A DNA stretch of 64,000 bases from Ampelocalamus luodianensis (GCA_036346255.1 CM070619.1:29022342-29086341), one strand, 5' to 3'. Counted from the stretch's first letter, positions 9,847-22,851 are shown. The notes: generated by a model not told the origin, from the sequence alone. A program made the numbers and translations.

Positions 9847-11919
9847 TGTAAGATCGAGTAGGCCGACTAGAGGAGGGTGAATAGGCGGTTTTAAAATTTC
9901 TTTGGGCTAAAACTTTTAAGCAATGCGGAAGCTAATATCAAATCGATTTTGCCCAATTAAAACCTAAAACAACTAGGCTCGCCTAAGTGCACCAACAACA
10001 AGTCTATTGAGAGATAACAATTAAGCAATGACTTGTAAGCAATCAACTAATGATATAAGCAATTAAGTACATAAGATAGCATTCACACAAGTAAGCAATT
10101 TAATTCTAGGAATATAAATTGCTATGTAGTAAAGCTAGAATGCAAACCACAATTGACACGGCGATATTTTTCCCGTGGTGATCGAAGACTTGCCGGTCTC
10201 CCATAATCCACGTTGAGGTAAGTTCAACCTTTTGGATCGGCTCCAAAACGCGAGGCAACACCTCCGATGTAAGTCCAAACAACTTGGACCGGTTCCAACC
10301 GAACCAACACCTCTAAGTGAGTTCAACCGCAGGCAGGCTCAACTTGAACTTATCACCTCGATCCACTAGGGTTGCTCTTACTCCGCTCCGGAGATGGCGA
10401 GCACCAAGCCACTCACAAATTTCCCGGGTCTTCCCACAAGCTTCACTTGAGAAGATCACCGACGCACGACGCCTCCACGCCGTCTAGGTGTCGGCAAACA
10501 CCAAGAGTAACAAGACTCAACTTTCACTTGAACCAATCAAGTATCAAAGCTCTATGGATACGCAATCCACAACCTAATGCAACACATGCACTTAGGGTTT
10601 GCTCTCAATCACTCACTAAGTGCAACACATGCATACAAGAGTATGAGAGGCTTGCTCTTAGCTCAAAGGAACTCAATGGGGCACCAGCAACATAGCAGCT
10701 CTTTCCTCACACAACCAAGGTGGGTATTTATAGTCCACACACAAAAACTAGCCCTTGAAAAAAGATTCCAGAGAATCTGGACAAAATCGGTCTGACCGCC
10801 AACTAAATACCGGTCGGACCGCCCAAGTGCCAACGGCTATAAAACTAGCCGTTGGGCTCACAATCGATCGACCGCCAACCAATGGCGGTCGGACCGCTCA
10901 ACCGATCGAGCCGCGAGGCGGTCGGACCGCTCAACTAACAACGAGCAATCGAAAAACACTCTTACGGAAAACACGTACCACCGCCAAACAAAGTTGGTAC
11001 TACGCACTCGGTAGTACCGTTTCAAACTCCGTATTACCGCACCGGTAGTACCGATTCTTCTGGCCGGTACACACAAGAATCGGTCGAGAGCCCAACCCAT
11101 GGCGGTCGGACCGCTACTGGCGGTCAGACGCCGTGATCTAAAGGCGAGATCAAACTTTGTACATTTGCTTCAACTCAATTTGCAAAATATATTTGCCAAA
11201 TTGATGCAACATGTACACAAGAGATAAGCTAGATTCTCAACAAGTCACAAAAACACATTTCTTGACTTTTAGAATCATCGCCACAAGGAATAAGGTACAT
11301 GGACTTACACCGTTTGCAAAACACATTTGCAAACTAAAGTCACATGCTACAAGGAATAACCATGAGCCACAACTATTTGCAAAACGCATTCGCAAATAAA
11401 GGCAACATGTTAAGTTGAGCTAGAGCAAACACAATGAGCTATCAACACATGACTAACTCAAGTTACTAATTAAGACCCCTCTTAATAGTACGGCATCCTA
11501 TACTAGCAATCCGGTCTCCAACCAAACACCGAGACCGGTAAAAGATTAGGAACAAATCCTTAGCTCTAGCTAGTCATACCTTTTCCTTGCGCAACCACTT
11601 GAAGCTTGATGACGCATATCCTTGCTTCAAGTCTTGACATACATCAACTCATGATGCACTCTTCACTTGACCTCCATCAACACATGATGGAATCTTCTTG
11701 TCTTGATGATCAACTCATGATCATCTCCTTTACTCCAAGCTCTTCACTTCAATATCATCAACCCATGATGATGTTGTTCTCTTGATATCATCAACTCATG
11801 ACGATATTCTTTTTCTTCAAACACTTGACTTGATGATCAACTCATGACATCATCCTAAGTCTTCAATCACATGGAACATAACCTATTTCACCAACTCATA
11901 GAAAAACGTTAGTTCCACA
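9847..11919 (-). mobile_element. LTR, reverse orientation, tail-to-tail with the previous one
   Basis: Read on the minus strand it runs from TGTGGAACTAACG (11919) to CGATCTTACA (9847), so it has TG...CA ends and is 2073 bp. It contains several CGGTCGGACCG palindromes (10780-11130). It lacks a recognisable polypurine tract beyond 11919 and a matching 5-bp duplication. It may be a solo LTR or a truncated element and is related to the LTR at 14623-16747. Confidence 0.6.
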
Positions 11920-12142
11920 ATATGATTATCATACATTACCACATTAAACCATTAATCAATAATGGTGGGACAAGATACCACAATCTTAAATCAAGGTCAC
12001 GATCATCGAGTTACATCTTGAAATCCCACGAGCTCAGTTCCAAACTTGGATTTGCTCCTGCAAAAGGAAAAAAGGAGCTCCATCGGAAAAATGATAATGT
12101 AAGAATCATGCTAATTTTTCCTTAGACTGATCGCTAACCAAC

Positions 12143-12173
<31 letters not shown>

Positions 12174-13132
12174 ATATGCTGCATACAGATGAACAACTAA
12201 GATTTCCCAACAGCAAGCGAACCCACATAACACAAAGGAATACATATCACACAGTAGAATCATGCCAGTGTTCATAAATTGATTGGATTTCGAATTAACA
12301 TAATCCCATAGATGGAAATCAGGAACTTGAAGAAGACATTATAAAAGAAAGATTCTAAAAAACATTGGACCATTAAAACAGGTATTATCTTCTTGATATC
12401 AAGCAATCCCTTCTGCTCCACGCTTTCCAACATTCCAAAGTCTTTAAAACTGGCAATAGCAAATCGATATATCAACCGAAAAATTGGCAGATGCAAAGGG
12501 TGAATAATTTGCAAAGAACATTACATATAGTAACTCAAGGAGTGCGTTGTTGGAAAAAAATTATAGTGATCATGTATCAAACATTATACCTTCCATCCAT
12601 TAACAAACTATTGTATCTCCTCAAGTAACCCGATGTATCCTTTGTGCACTTTAATCCAGTTCTCTTTTGTAGAGTAAAGTTAACGTGATTCTCCCACAAT
12701 AAAGCAATATAATCATTGAAAGTATGACTGCAATTGCGTGACTGACGCGTAATTTAGTGTGTGCAATAATATAAAGGAAATATAGCGTGTGTACATAGCT
12801 ACATTATCTCTAGCCTCAGATCTAACAATGTGATATCCGATCAGCCCATGTATGTGGCTGTCTATCACAACATAGATATCGAATTGAAACCTAACAGGCA
12901 GACACACCCTATACCATAGAAGAAGAATAAACAAACCATGGCATAATTTTAGAAGACAATCGACCTTGAATTTAGCTGTTGTACAGTTCAAGAGAACCAC
13001 CAATTTTGCAATTCAGAGCTCCCTTGGTTTGCAAGAAAATTTAAATCATATGAAAGCAAAACATGAGGTCAATGATCCAAGTCCACTTGATTAATAGAAA
13101 TAAATAAAAATCACCAAAAAGGAGAAACATAC
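11920..13132. other. No firm gene; AT-rich
   Basis: AT-rich sequence with several short minus-strand frames but no recognised protein. It could hold introns and 3' exons of the minus-strand fragment at 13133-13285. It contains a TTTC microsatellite at 12142-12173. Confidence 0.35.
12142..12173. repeat. (TTTC)n microsatellite
   Basis: About eight uninterrupted TTTC units. Confidence 0.95.
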
Positions 13133-13285
13133 CATATCATACATTGGGGATGTGAAGTTCTCGTAATCAAACTTCGAAAATCTTCTTGTGTAAAATTGAA
13201 TTTTCTCCACAAATGGTGCAAAGCGGAGAGCTAGCTCGAATCTTAACTGTAAATACGTGAGACACGATAATGAACTCTCAAGAAA
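13133..13285 (-). other. Exon-like piece of unrecognised gene
   Basis: On the minus strand, a CTTCCAG acceptor precedes 51 open codons, followed by a GTATGT donor. The translation is protein-like (LALRFAPFVEKIQFYTRRF, then KFDYENFTSPMYDM). A second possible donor, CATCAAG/GTAGTT, occurs on the same strand near 13390, at the end of the GC-rich island. Together these suggest a minus-strand gene or gene fragment whose 5' part is the island at 13430-14300. The family is not recognised. Confidence 0.35.
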
Positions 13286-13429
13286 CTGGAAGAAAGAACA
13301 TTAAGAAGTTTGAATCTCTCCTTGAGGCAATGGTATGACTGCAAAGGTCAAACAAAGATATCGATAGTTTGCGGGATGGGTAGAACTACCTTGATGATCA
13401 TAATCCTTTGACCTTGCACTAAAATCACA

Positions 13430-14300
13430 CAAAATTAACAGAGAAGGAAAAGAAGTTGGGAGGTAAAATCCATGGGAGAAGCCAGATTCGGGCCACCACC
13501 CCCGAATCCGGTGGTCTAGCCGGCCGGGCCGAGCTGCGTCCAGGCCAAGCCGAGCCGACTGGAGGTGCACGCGCGTCGCAGGGGAGCCGAATCCCGGGGT
13601 CGGGCGCAGCCAAGCACAGGGGGGTGAGCGGAGCATGGGAGGAGCTAGGAGGCGCGCACACGGACCGGGACCGAGGAGGGTGCGGGCGGCGGCGGCGACG
13701 TAGGGAGAGCCGGTGTCGGCGGCAGCACCAGAGGGAGGCGGTGCCATGGGGAAGTGCGGCCAGAGCAAGATCAGGAGGGAGAAAAACAGAGGCAAAATAA
13801 ATGGGGAGAGAAGAAATGAAGTGAGGAAGAAGCTAGAAAGAATGAGAGGTAGGGATGAGAGAGGAGGGAGGATCTTTGGAGGAGGGACGGCGGAGGAGGG
13901 AGGAAGAGGCGGCGGCACGGCGAGTGCGATTCCGATCCGATGAAGGGCGGCGGCGAGTCCGACCCTCCAACGTGGCCGGCGGGGGCGGCGAAGGTTGAAG
14001 GGGAGGAGAGAGCGGTGCGGCCGACACGCCGGGAAGGGGCAAGGGAAGCGGCGAAGAGGCGGCGCGTGTAGAGGGGATGAGGGAGCGCGAGGCGATGGAG
14101 AGGAAGGCACGGGAGAAAGGAAAGGAACCGAGAGTCTTCCGAAGACACAGGAGCGCGGCGATGTGGAGGTCGCGCGACGTGGCGCCGGTAGCCCTCGCGA
14201 GGAGCGCGCGCGTCGGCGAAATCGGACGGCAGGAGCGTTTATGGCGCGATCGGACATGCGATATTTTACGGCGGCGTGGCGGGGCGGAGGGGACATGCCT
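13430..14300 (-). other. GC-rich island, possible 5' exon region
   Basis: Strongly GC-rich, purine-rich on the plus strand, with overlapping open frames in several registers (the longest, minus 13301-14296, reads as low-complexity Pro/Ser/Arg). This pattern is typical of grass 5' exons and leaders and also of repeat bodies. No domain is recognisable. I treat the frames as composition artefacts unless transcripts show otherwise. Confidence 0.35.
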
Positions 14301-14622
14301 TCCAGCCTTTAAGGTTAGTAATTCTTTCACAAACAAAATTGCTCGATTGCTCGGTCACCCAAGTTTTGACTACAAATTCTGTACCATCCGCTGGTTGCTG
14401 GGCCCTCCAATTATCTAAAATCCACCTGTCAGTGTAACAGAGTGTTTTACAAGTTTTCTAGCATATTTCAGCTTTTGATGTCGATACTTAGTTTCGGTGA
14501 TCTCGAGGGAACTGCGTACGAGCCGGTCCTCACCGCCACGAGAGACCCTTCTGCGGAACTCTTCATTTTAGTGTGGAGAAGCCTCGGTGTTCGCCGGAGT
14601 GTCGCCGACCACCACCATTTAT

Positions 14623-16747
14623 TGTTGGACCGGAAAGACGACTAGAGAGGGTGAATAGGAGTACGAACTCTTTTTGCTTTGATCGGATTCAAAACGATGT
14701 TTACTCCAATAGCTATGAAAGCTATGAAGATCAATCAATAAACACAGCGAAAGAGTTGTATTGAATCCAATCTAAACCCCGAAGCAAAACCAATAGAAAC
14801 TCAAATCACAATGTCTCGGGCGGTCTGACCTCTCAAGAAATCGGGTCGAATAATTTGGCTAGCGGTCAGACCTCTCACAGGGGCGGTCTGGCCGATTTGC
14901 CTAGCGGTCTGACCTCTCAGATGGGCGGTCTGACCGCTCCTGACAATGAACAGCAGACAGAGCAGAAAAACAGCCCGAAAACCAAAACTAAAATCGGTCT
15001 AACTTTTGATCTACACGGCCAAACTTGACCAAATTTGGAACACACCTTCCTAATGATATTATAAACCTATTCCAAGCAACGATTGAGTAGATCTACAACA
15101 AAGTTTTGATCTTTTTCTATTTTACCGAAGGAGGGTTCAAAACCGAGCAAAAACGAAAACTTGATCAAACACTTGCTCGTAGGAGATTAATGATTTAGAT
15201 GATCCTAGATGTATTCCCACATGTCACAGCAAGATAGATGAGGGCAAAAAACCAACCAAAAACTAGCGAATCAAAGAAAGCCTCAAAATCATCAAATAAA
15301 GAGGATGAACACAAAAACGAAATAGATACTCATCTTGTGAAATCTGGTTGGATTGATTTTGATAGATGGATGATTGATATTTATAGCCATTTCCACATGG
15401 AGGACAAAGCTCACCACGTGAGCACACACTCAATCCAATCCCTAAACCCTAGCTCTCCTTTTCTCCTAAAAACCCTAAACCAAATAGGGCAACAAGTGCA
15501 AAGGGTTTGGCTGGCTCTCCTTTGGCTTCAGCAACCCTAGCAACCAACACAACACCCCTATTTATATGGAGGCTAAGCATTTAGGGAATATACCATTAGG
15601 GCACCCATTAAACCCTAACACACAATGGGTTAACACATGCACGCATCTCAAAAAGTTGTCTTCATCATCGATTGACCTAAACCGCTTCACCATGCACCGA
15701 CCCGCGCTGCGGTTTAGCCAAAAGTCACCAAGACGGTATTTGGTGAAATTACCAAAATACCCCTATCTCGATCTTTCTCCAAAAGACCAAGTCCAATCCT
15801 GGTGAAGCAATCGCTTGCTTCGCCACGTGTAGGTTGATCGACGGCTTCGCGTCAGCAAGTCTCTCCCTGTCCGGATTCCACCGGCACCACCGAGGCACTT
15901 GCATCGACTCCCGCGCCGCTTGATCCAACCAGTCGCACTGAACCGCCCGTTCGGTCATTCATATCCATTCCGCGCCCCGCTTGAATCCTCTGACCTCACC
16001 CGGCATCCTTGATCGTTCTGGACCTCAGCTCTCTAAGCTTAGTCCCGATCCTCCTCGCCGTTGACCGTCATAGACCTGCAAACCACCTGCACAGCAATAG
16101 ACAAGCAAACACGAATCCGGGAACAAGTTCTTCACAACTTGACCCACGTTAGCCAAAACATGCATCATGCAACACATATGCACTGATAAACATGAACTTG
16201 ACCTAACAAACACACATCGCCGCCACGCGGGACGACGAACCAAGTCACAACCGGTCAGACCGCCACCCTTGGCCGGTCTGACCGCTCCTCTGGCCGGTCC
16301 AACCGCCAGCCAAAGGCCGGTTTGACCGCCAGTTCATGACTTAGCCAAAATTTCAGCCTAGAAACCCGAACCTTCTCTGAAAATTTCAAACAAATAGAGT
16401 TTTGCCTGGAGACTCCAAAAATTATGGGACCAAGAGCAGTAGAACCTCCTCTCTTGCCTACACTCTCTATTTTTGGCCCAACTCAAAAATCCAAAGCCAC
16501 TTTCATGGCCGATCTGACCGCTCAGCGGTAGCCGGTCAGACTGCCACACTGGCCGGTCGGACCGTCGACCTGGCCGGTCAGACCGCCAGCCTCTCACAAG
16601 CAAAAAAACTCGACACGGCCGGTCAGACCGCCTCAGACCTGACAGCATAAGAATTTCACCAAAAACGAGGGTTTCTCCAAACACCTCGACGCTATTGTCA
16701 ATTGTTTAACACACTAAGATTAGGATCATATCCACATGATTTCCACA
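14623..16747 (-). mobile_element. LTR (2.1 kb), reverse orientation
   Basis: Minus-strand ends are TGTGGAAATCATG and TTTCCGGTCCAACA (TG...CA). The bases just outside the high-coordinate end, plus-strand ATCTCTCCCTTG, are a polypurine tract on the minus strand, so this is the 3' LTR of a reverse-oriented element whose interior lies to the right. It carries many CGGTC(n)GACCG palindromes near 14820-14940 and 16250-16630. The tail CTATTCACC...CTAGTCG is shared with the LTRs at 9.3-11.9 kb. Confidence 0.7.
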
Positions 16748-19540
16748 ATCTCTCCCTTGATGAACACATTGGCAATCTTCTCAAAAATGCAAATTGGATG
16801 TTAAAAAATGAAAATACCCGATGTTTTCGCGCAAAGGCATAATTTGGTCCATATGCAAGAGAAAGCAAGGGAAATGACCAAACTGGCTTCAAAATAGCAT
16901 AGGCAAGTGAGATAAGACAAAAGAAAGCATGAAAGCTTCAAATTCCAGAGAATCGACAAAAATCTCACTTAAGGTCCATATGAAATAACAATTGTTCTAT
17001 TTGACCTTTGATCATTGTGAGTCTTCAAGATTTGCAATTCAAGTTCAGAAAAGCCAATAATACCAAAAGAATGCAAATGAGATGCTCCCCCTCACTATGA
17101 TCACCAATTTACAAGAGAAATTTTTTAAAATTTTATTTTCTCCTATTTTCTCCAAAAAGCTCCTAACTTCTCCCCTTTACAAAATTTCTCCCCTTTAATC
17201 ATCCTGAAATTCTCCCCTTATCCTGAAAGCTCTTTTTCACATTTTTGCCAAAACTTCTCCCCCTTTGACAATGGATTCATCAAGGAATCATCCCTTCCTC
17301 TCATCCAGAGATAACAAGTGCAACAATACGGAAGAAGCAAAAGAAAGAGCATGCATGAAGTGCAATGGGGTGGCTTCATTTTTGTTTTGATTTTTCAATT
17401 TTTAGTAAAAAGAAGCTTTAGGGATTACTCAATTGAACAGGCTAGCATTTCTACCATTACTCAAGATACAACAAGCCTGACAAAGCTAGCAAGATCATAT
17501 TAAGACATGTATAGCAAAGCTAAGCTAGTGAGCTCAAAATATCACATGTTGTTGGATTAAATTAAGCAACGCTTCAAAATTAGCAAGTTCAACAACAGGT
17601 ATTCTAAAGTGATAATGGCCATGTCAGAATGTCATTGTGAGATCCAGAAGCTAGCAAAGACCATCTAGGAGTCAAAAGTCCTGAAATGAATCATTTTGCT
17701 CAAGTTTTTGTCAAAAGCCCAATTTTTACTATTTTTTATTTGCAATGAATATTCAAGTTGATTAAAGGTCTATCTTAGTAAAGAAGATCCTGGACTAGGA
17801 GTCATCCACAATCTCTTCCTAAGCTTCAACCAATTTGACAAATTGTATTTTTAGCCATGTGCTAGATCTCAAGCCTTGCCGCGACCATCCCAAGCAACAA
17901 AAGCTTAAAAGAGTGGTTTAGGTCATCCAAAACTCCCCCTGAGTTCATGCCTAGTACAATGGCAAGCAGTCTTATGAGAAAGAATTGGTGAGATCAGTTC
18001 TTTCGCACAAAAGAGATCATCATTTATTTTTATTTTGCAAAAGAGCAATTTTATAATCTTAAAAGAACAAGAAGCTCCAGAAATGCTTAATGTTAGATTC
18101 AAGAGCTAACAAAGCAATTTTGACAGCGCCAATATCACAAAAGGATCACTAGCTAAAAGATCCACAAATTGCAATTTTCAGTTCAAGTTGTTTAAAGTGT
18201 TAGCTCATTTAGCAAAGATTTTGCTAGACATGTAAAAGCATGATAATTCTAACAAGTCAAAGAACTAGACACGATCTTTAAGCAGGAATTGAAATACTAA
18301 AGCTCAAGAGGGTAATAAGCAAAGCTTCATCAATTTAAAAGACAGAAGCAGTAAAACTTATATTACAATGCATCTTTTTGGATTTTTCATTTGTATGCAA
18401 TATGATACAATGAGATGCACAAAATATATAAAAGCCTAAAAAAATCACAAGGATCAACAAGATCCAAAGAAGATACCACTTGAATAAGGTATTAGAAAAG
18501 ATCCACAAAAAGTTCACATGAACAAGGAAAATTCAGATGAACAAAGAAGGTTCAGAAAAGAACCAATTCCCCCTCAAACCAACCCATAGGGATAAATTAT
18601 CCCTATCTTGCATCTCAAGGTGGCAAACCTTGTTGGGTCAAAAAGGCTTGGTGAGGAGATCTACCAAAAGAGCCTTGGACTCCACAAAACTAACTAGCAC
18701 AAAGACTTCAAACTCCAAAAGATCTGTAGGGAAAGCAACTTGAAAAGCTAGGGAGCAAAATACTAACACTAAAAAAACTTACAGGTAACTCAAAAACCTG
18801 CTAAGACTAGTGATTGAGAGACAAGCTCGACCTAGGCTATGAGAAGAGTGCATCCTAACAAATCATGGGATAAGAAGAGTGCCTAGAAAAGACACGTGCT
18901 AGAACAGAGCCTCCTATCTACCCTGAACACAACAAGCCCAACACCTGACACAAACCAGATGCAATGCAAGGTAGACTAGGGATACCATACACAAATGTAA
19001 ATGATATCAAAGAAGTGACACATGCCAATATGATATAGGTGAGCACAAAGCAAGCACAACATGCTAATAAGGAATAATCATGAAAGTAAAAGCATGAAGA
19101 TATAAGATAGCTCACCAAACAAGCGTAGACGCCAATCATGAAAGCACATGCCTTTTGAAGGCCATTATTGGGGTGGAGAACCATCAAGTGTCCCGATCAT
19201 GTGAAGAAGCAAAAAGACCAGAACTCCTTAAGTCCATGTTCTCCAACCCGTGTGCTCGGTACCTACACATGAGAAAGGCACGGTGTCCAAGTCTTGGATC
19301 TCGAAGAGTTAGAGAGCAAATTCTTAGGAACCCAAACCTTGGACATACCACTACTAGAGGCAGTCGAACTATTATGTGAGTTAGCATGATGCGAATGATG
19401 GTCCATGCAAGAAGATCCAACACCATCCTTGGAGGCACGCCGCGAGTGGACAACTAGATCGTAGTTCGCGTCTTCTCTCTTTTGATGTGCAATTGATTTT
19501 GATGTGATTACTCAGCTAAGGCGTGACTTATGGGCCTAGA
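16748..19540 (-). mobile_element. Non-coding interior of the reverse-oriented LTR element
   Basis: AT-rich, with pyrimidine patches such as TCTCCCCCTTTGACAA (minus-strand purine tracts) common near the 3' end of plant Copia elements. No gag or pol reading frame was found, and the second LTR is not seen. It is a truncated or non-autonomous copy ending where block B begins. Confidence 0.5.
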
Positions 19541-19552
19541 GTTTACCGGATA

Positions 19553-20118
19553 TCCGGGTAGAGTTTTCCGTATACTATCCAATAAATTTCCTAGATAGCT
19601 TCGAATCCGATAGACACCTCTGTCCCGAATCCGATCAAATATCTGAGACAATCTATCCGGCTTCGACTCTGAAATCCGAGAAAAAAAATCTGGATATCTG
19701 GTTTCATACTCTGAATACGATCCGAATTCATTCAAAAGGACGGACAGTCGGAAACTATCTGCTCTATTTGCACCCTAGTAATTAGGGACTGTTAATAGAG
19801 ACGCAACAGAATGGGTTCCATATATAGAGATACTAACATGGCAGCAGAGCCAGCCATTGGTTCAACTACTTTCAGCATGAGTGTTTACTGTTTCAGTTGT
19901 GCTGAGTTTCTTAGATCAGTAATGTTACCAATATGAAAGTTAAAATATATGATTACAGTGGTACAAACTTTGGTGCTGTTTGGATCCTCTTTTTCATGCT
20001 GAGATTTGCAGATGCAATAGTTATTGGGCTGGGTGACAAGTGTAGCCCAGTAGTTGTTATGCTGGGTGACAATAGTTGTTATGCTGGGTGACAAGTGTAA
20101 ACTTGAGGTATGCCAGAC
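19553..20118. repeat. Upstream duplicated block, copy B
   Basis: Homologous to 1943-2527, including the ...CAATCTATCCGGCTTCGAC section and three tandem GCTGGGTGACAA copies. Confidence 0.75.
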
Positions 20119-20623
20119 GAAATGCATTTCCCTTGGAGCTAAGAAAACAATGTGTATATGTTCATATATGAAGTCTTTTTGTATATACGATGGCTAAGAC
20201 TTATTTGGGCGAGAAGGACTCAGTAGGACCCTTGAAGGAATGCATTCGAGTACCTCTCGACAGATCACCTCTATAACGCCCAAGTTCCAAATAGGCTACA
20301 TTCTATATGATGGATGAACCATGCACTAGCATTAACTCTGCTTACGCTTTCATTCTATCTTTGTGTAAAAGTGTTAACACTATCAGGATCTAGGGCATTC
20401 CTGACGACCAGATTCCGTAAAAAAAATACCCAAAACCGTCAGGATACACATGTCCTAACCGTCACTGTCAGGGAATAACCATCGTAGATATGGTGTCAAG
20501 AAAAAAAAGCAAGCTTTCCCAATGGGAAGCCTAGTGACGTCGTTCTGACGGGCTCTGGGTGACTAATCAAACCGAAGCAGTGATGATATACATGTCAGGA
20601 TTGTATGTCAGTAATATTGGTCG
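20119..20623. other. No gene; possible transposon relic
   Basis: Contains CACTATCAGGATCTAGGG near 20385 and several CTGACG / CGTCAGGA motifs reminiscent of CACTA subterminal repeats. No matching right end or target duplication was found. Confidence 0.3.
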
Positions 20624-21409
20624 TGTAACATCCCAAAAATATCAAAACTATACAATTTATTTTCATACCTTAATTTCTGAAATTTTGGGTATTTCAATTT
20701 TTTTTGTATTTAATAAAAAAGCTTTTCTTCATTTTCAGCAGCTAAAAATAAAATTTTAAAATAATGAAAACTTGATCATATTTTGTATGAGTTTTAAATA
20801 ATATAAAATACTTCCCTAAATTTTTCCAAAATTTTAATAAATTGTCCAAAGCATTTATGAAATTCTAAAGGATTTTTCTAAGTTTCAGCCGCCTAAAATG
20901 ATTTTTCCTGAATAAATAAAATGATACCGGGGTGGAGAATATTTTATGCGAGTTCAAAATAATTCATTGTGTATGTGTAAAGTTTTATATAAGTTCTGGA
21001 AGTATGTTGCAATTTATAGTAAATACAAAACCATTTATGCGTTTATTTAATTTCAAACCAATTTAGAATTTCAGAAGCTCTTTTGGGTCGAATCTCAACC
21101 GTGACCTAACACTGTTCCAAATACCTGGCCTCATCTGGCCCATCTCCGCGCCTGGCCGAACCCGCTTCCTACTCTCTCAGATTTCCCGTTTCCATCGTGC
21201 GAAGGAAGGTGTAGTTCCAGCTCTCGTCTTCCCCTCGCTGCGGCTTACGGGCTGGGCCAACCGGCAGGCGTCGTCTTCCAGCTTGCAATGACCCCATTGG
21301 TGCGATCTCAAGCGCCCTGTAGTGCTACAGTGCTCGCGCACACCTTCTGCAAATCCTACCATTCCTAACCTCCTTGAGCGCCCTGCACGAAGCACTGACT
21401 TGTCTCCTC
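20624..21409 (+). mobile_element. Gypsy-like LTR, left part
   Basis: Starts TGTAACATCCCAAAAATATC, a classic start for long plant Gypsy LTRs. It is interrupted by the hAT element at 21410-22843 and continues after it. The preceding 5 bp are GGTCG, but no matching downstream copy was located, so the right end is undefined. Confidence 0.5.
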
Positions 21410-22843
21410 CTCTGAAGCACCGACACTTCGGAAAACTGCCGTATCCGTGTCAAACGCCGTGTCGGACACGTCTCGGACACGTGTCGGTGGAGTATCGACG
21501 ACTTTTGTAATAAATTTTAATTTTTAAAATTTCCGATACGTGTCCGACACGGTTGATGACACAACCCAACCCAAAACACAGACGAACGGCCCAACGCCCC
21601 AACCAACTCAGCTAGGTTATCCCCTCTCCCTCACCTCCCGATGCCGCCTGCCTCCCGCACCTCCCGCACCGAAGCCGCTGCCTCCCGCACGCCTGAAGTT
21701 CGCGCCCGTCGGCCTCTCCGCGCCGTCGGCTCGTCGTGCCGCCGGATCGAGCCTTTCCTCCCTCTCTCGCTGTGCCAGCACCTCCTCCCTCGCTCGATCG
21801 TGCCGCCTCGGCAGCTCCTCCTCGCTCATTCTTTGCAGATCCGGCTCCTCGCGGTCGCCCGCCGCGCCGCTCTCGTCGTCGCTCCTCTCGCGGTCGCGCG
21901 CGGCCGAGTCCTTCCTCGCGCCGCCGGCTCCAGTACTCACTCGCCTCGCGCCGCCGGCTCCGGTACTCACTCGCCTCGCACCGCCAGGTGAAGTCGTCCC
22001 CCCTCGCACCGCCGGCTTTGGCTTTGCTTGTGAATTGTGAAGTTGTGAATGTGATACACTGAGTGACTGAGGATTGGATTGTTAATTTGTTAGTATGTAT
22101 GTTAGATTGTTAGTCGAGAATGGAGGATTGGAGGCTGAATGTGTATTGAACTACTGATGCTTTGCTTGTGAATTGTGATACACTGAGACTTAGTATGTAC
22201 TTTACTGATGTTGTATTGCTATGCTTGTGATACATAAATGATGCATAATGCATTGATGATCACAAGCATAGCATCAATACATAAATGATGCATTGATACT
22301 TGTTCTCATGTTAATATGTTACTGATTGCTTGTTTTCATCATTTTAGAAAAATGGAAACTGGTAATTCTAGTGCTAGAGAGGAGCCAACCAACAATAGGT
22401 TCAAGCCTCCATTGTGGAATCATGTTAACATTGTAGACACGGGTGGTCAAGCCGGACGAAATGTGAAATGGATATGATGTGAAATGGATATGCAAGTATT
22501 GCAAATATGTGAAATGGATATGCAAGTATTGCAAATATGTGAAATGGATATGCAAGTATTTCTGAAAATGGTATTCATATGAATTGACTGCAAGAAGAAT
22601 GAAAAGGCAAGGGTCAATGGGTCATCTTTGAGAGGTACATATTCCGAGTTTATTTTGCATTTTACAAAATTTCAGCTCGACAAGCATGAAGAAACATAAA
22701 AAAATGATACATATGTGTAATTTATTCTTATTATTTAAATATATATAGCTATATCGCCGTATCGGTATTTTTGGGAAAACAGCGAATTCCCGTGTCGGTA
22801 TCGTGTCGTGTCGTGTCGACGTATCCGTGTCCGTGCATCATAG
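21410..22843 (+). mobile_element. hAT element with BED-finger remnant
   Basis: Ends CTCTGAAGCACCGACAC and GTGTCCGTGCATCATAG (imperfect TIRs), with perfect 8-bp target duplications GTCTCCTC at 21402-21409 and 22844-22851. Subterminal regions are rich in CGTGTCGG/CGACACG motifs. The 1434-bp interior has a GC-rich leader with a ~33-bp duplication (about 21925-21988), an intron-like acceptor at 22347, and the start of a transposase with a BED-type finger. The rest of the transposase is deleted. Confidence 0.85.
22352..22625 (+). pseudogene. Truncated hAT transposase N-terminus (BED zinc finger)
   Basis: ATG 22352 follows a TTTTAG acceptor. The 41-residue open part contains PPLWNHVNIVD and NVKWIC-type BED-finger residues before a TGA at 22475-22477. 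Immediately downstream, a 30-bp unit encoding a KWICKYCK motif is tandemly repeated (22477-22506, 22507-22536, then a partial unit to about 22563). The Cys-x-x-Cys half of the finger is therefore duplicated. After that, only a short RRMKRQGSMGHL-like stretch remains. The catalytic and dimerisation domains are missing, so the element depends on other copies. Confidence 0.6.
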
Positions 22844-22851
22844 GTCTCCTC

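Noticed and set aside
10780..11130. CRISPR-like spaced palindromes
   Set aside because: Spacing is irregular, the repeat is only 10-11 bp, and the context is a plant LTR.
13301..14296. Long minus-strand ORF in a GC-rich island
   Set aside because: Low-complexity Pro/Ser/Arg translation with equally long frames overlapping on both strands. No domain or codon signal.
20385..20620. CACTA element starting CACTATCAGGATC
   Set aside because: No matching inverted right end or 3-bp duplication could be found; only scattered CTGACG motifs support it.
21540..22062. Plus- and minus-strand ORFs of 108-166 codons
   Set aside because: GC-rich leader of the hAT element with a 33-bp duplication; no transposase similarity until 22352.
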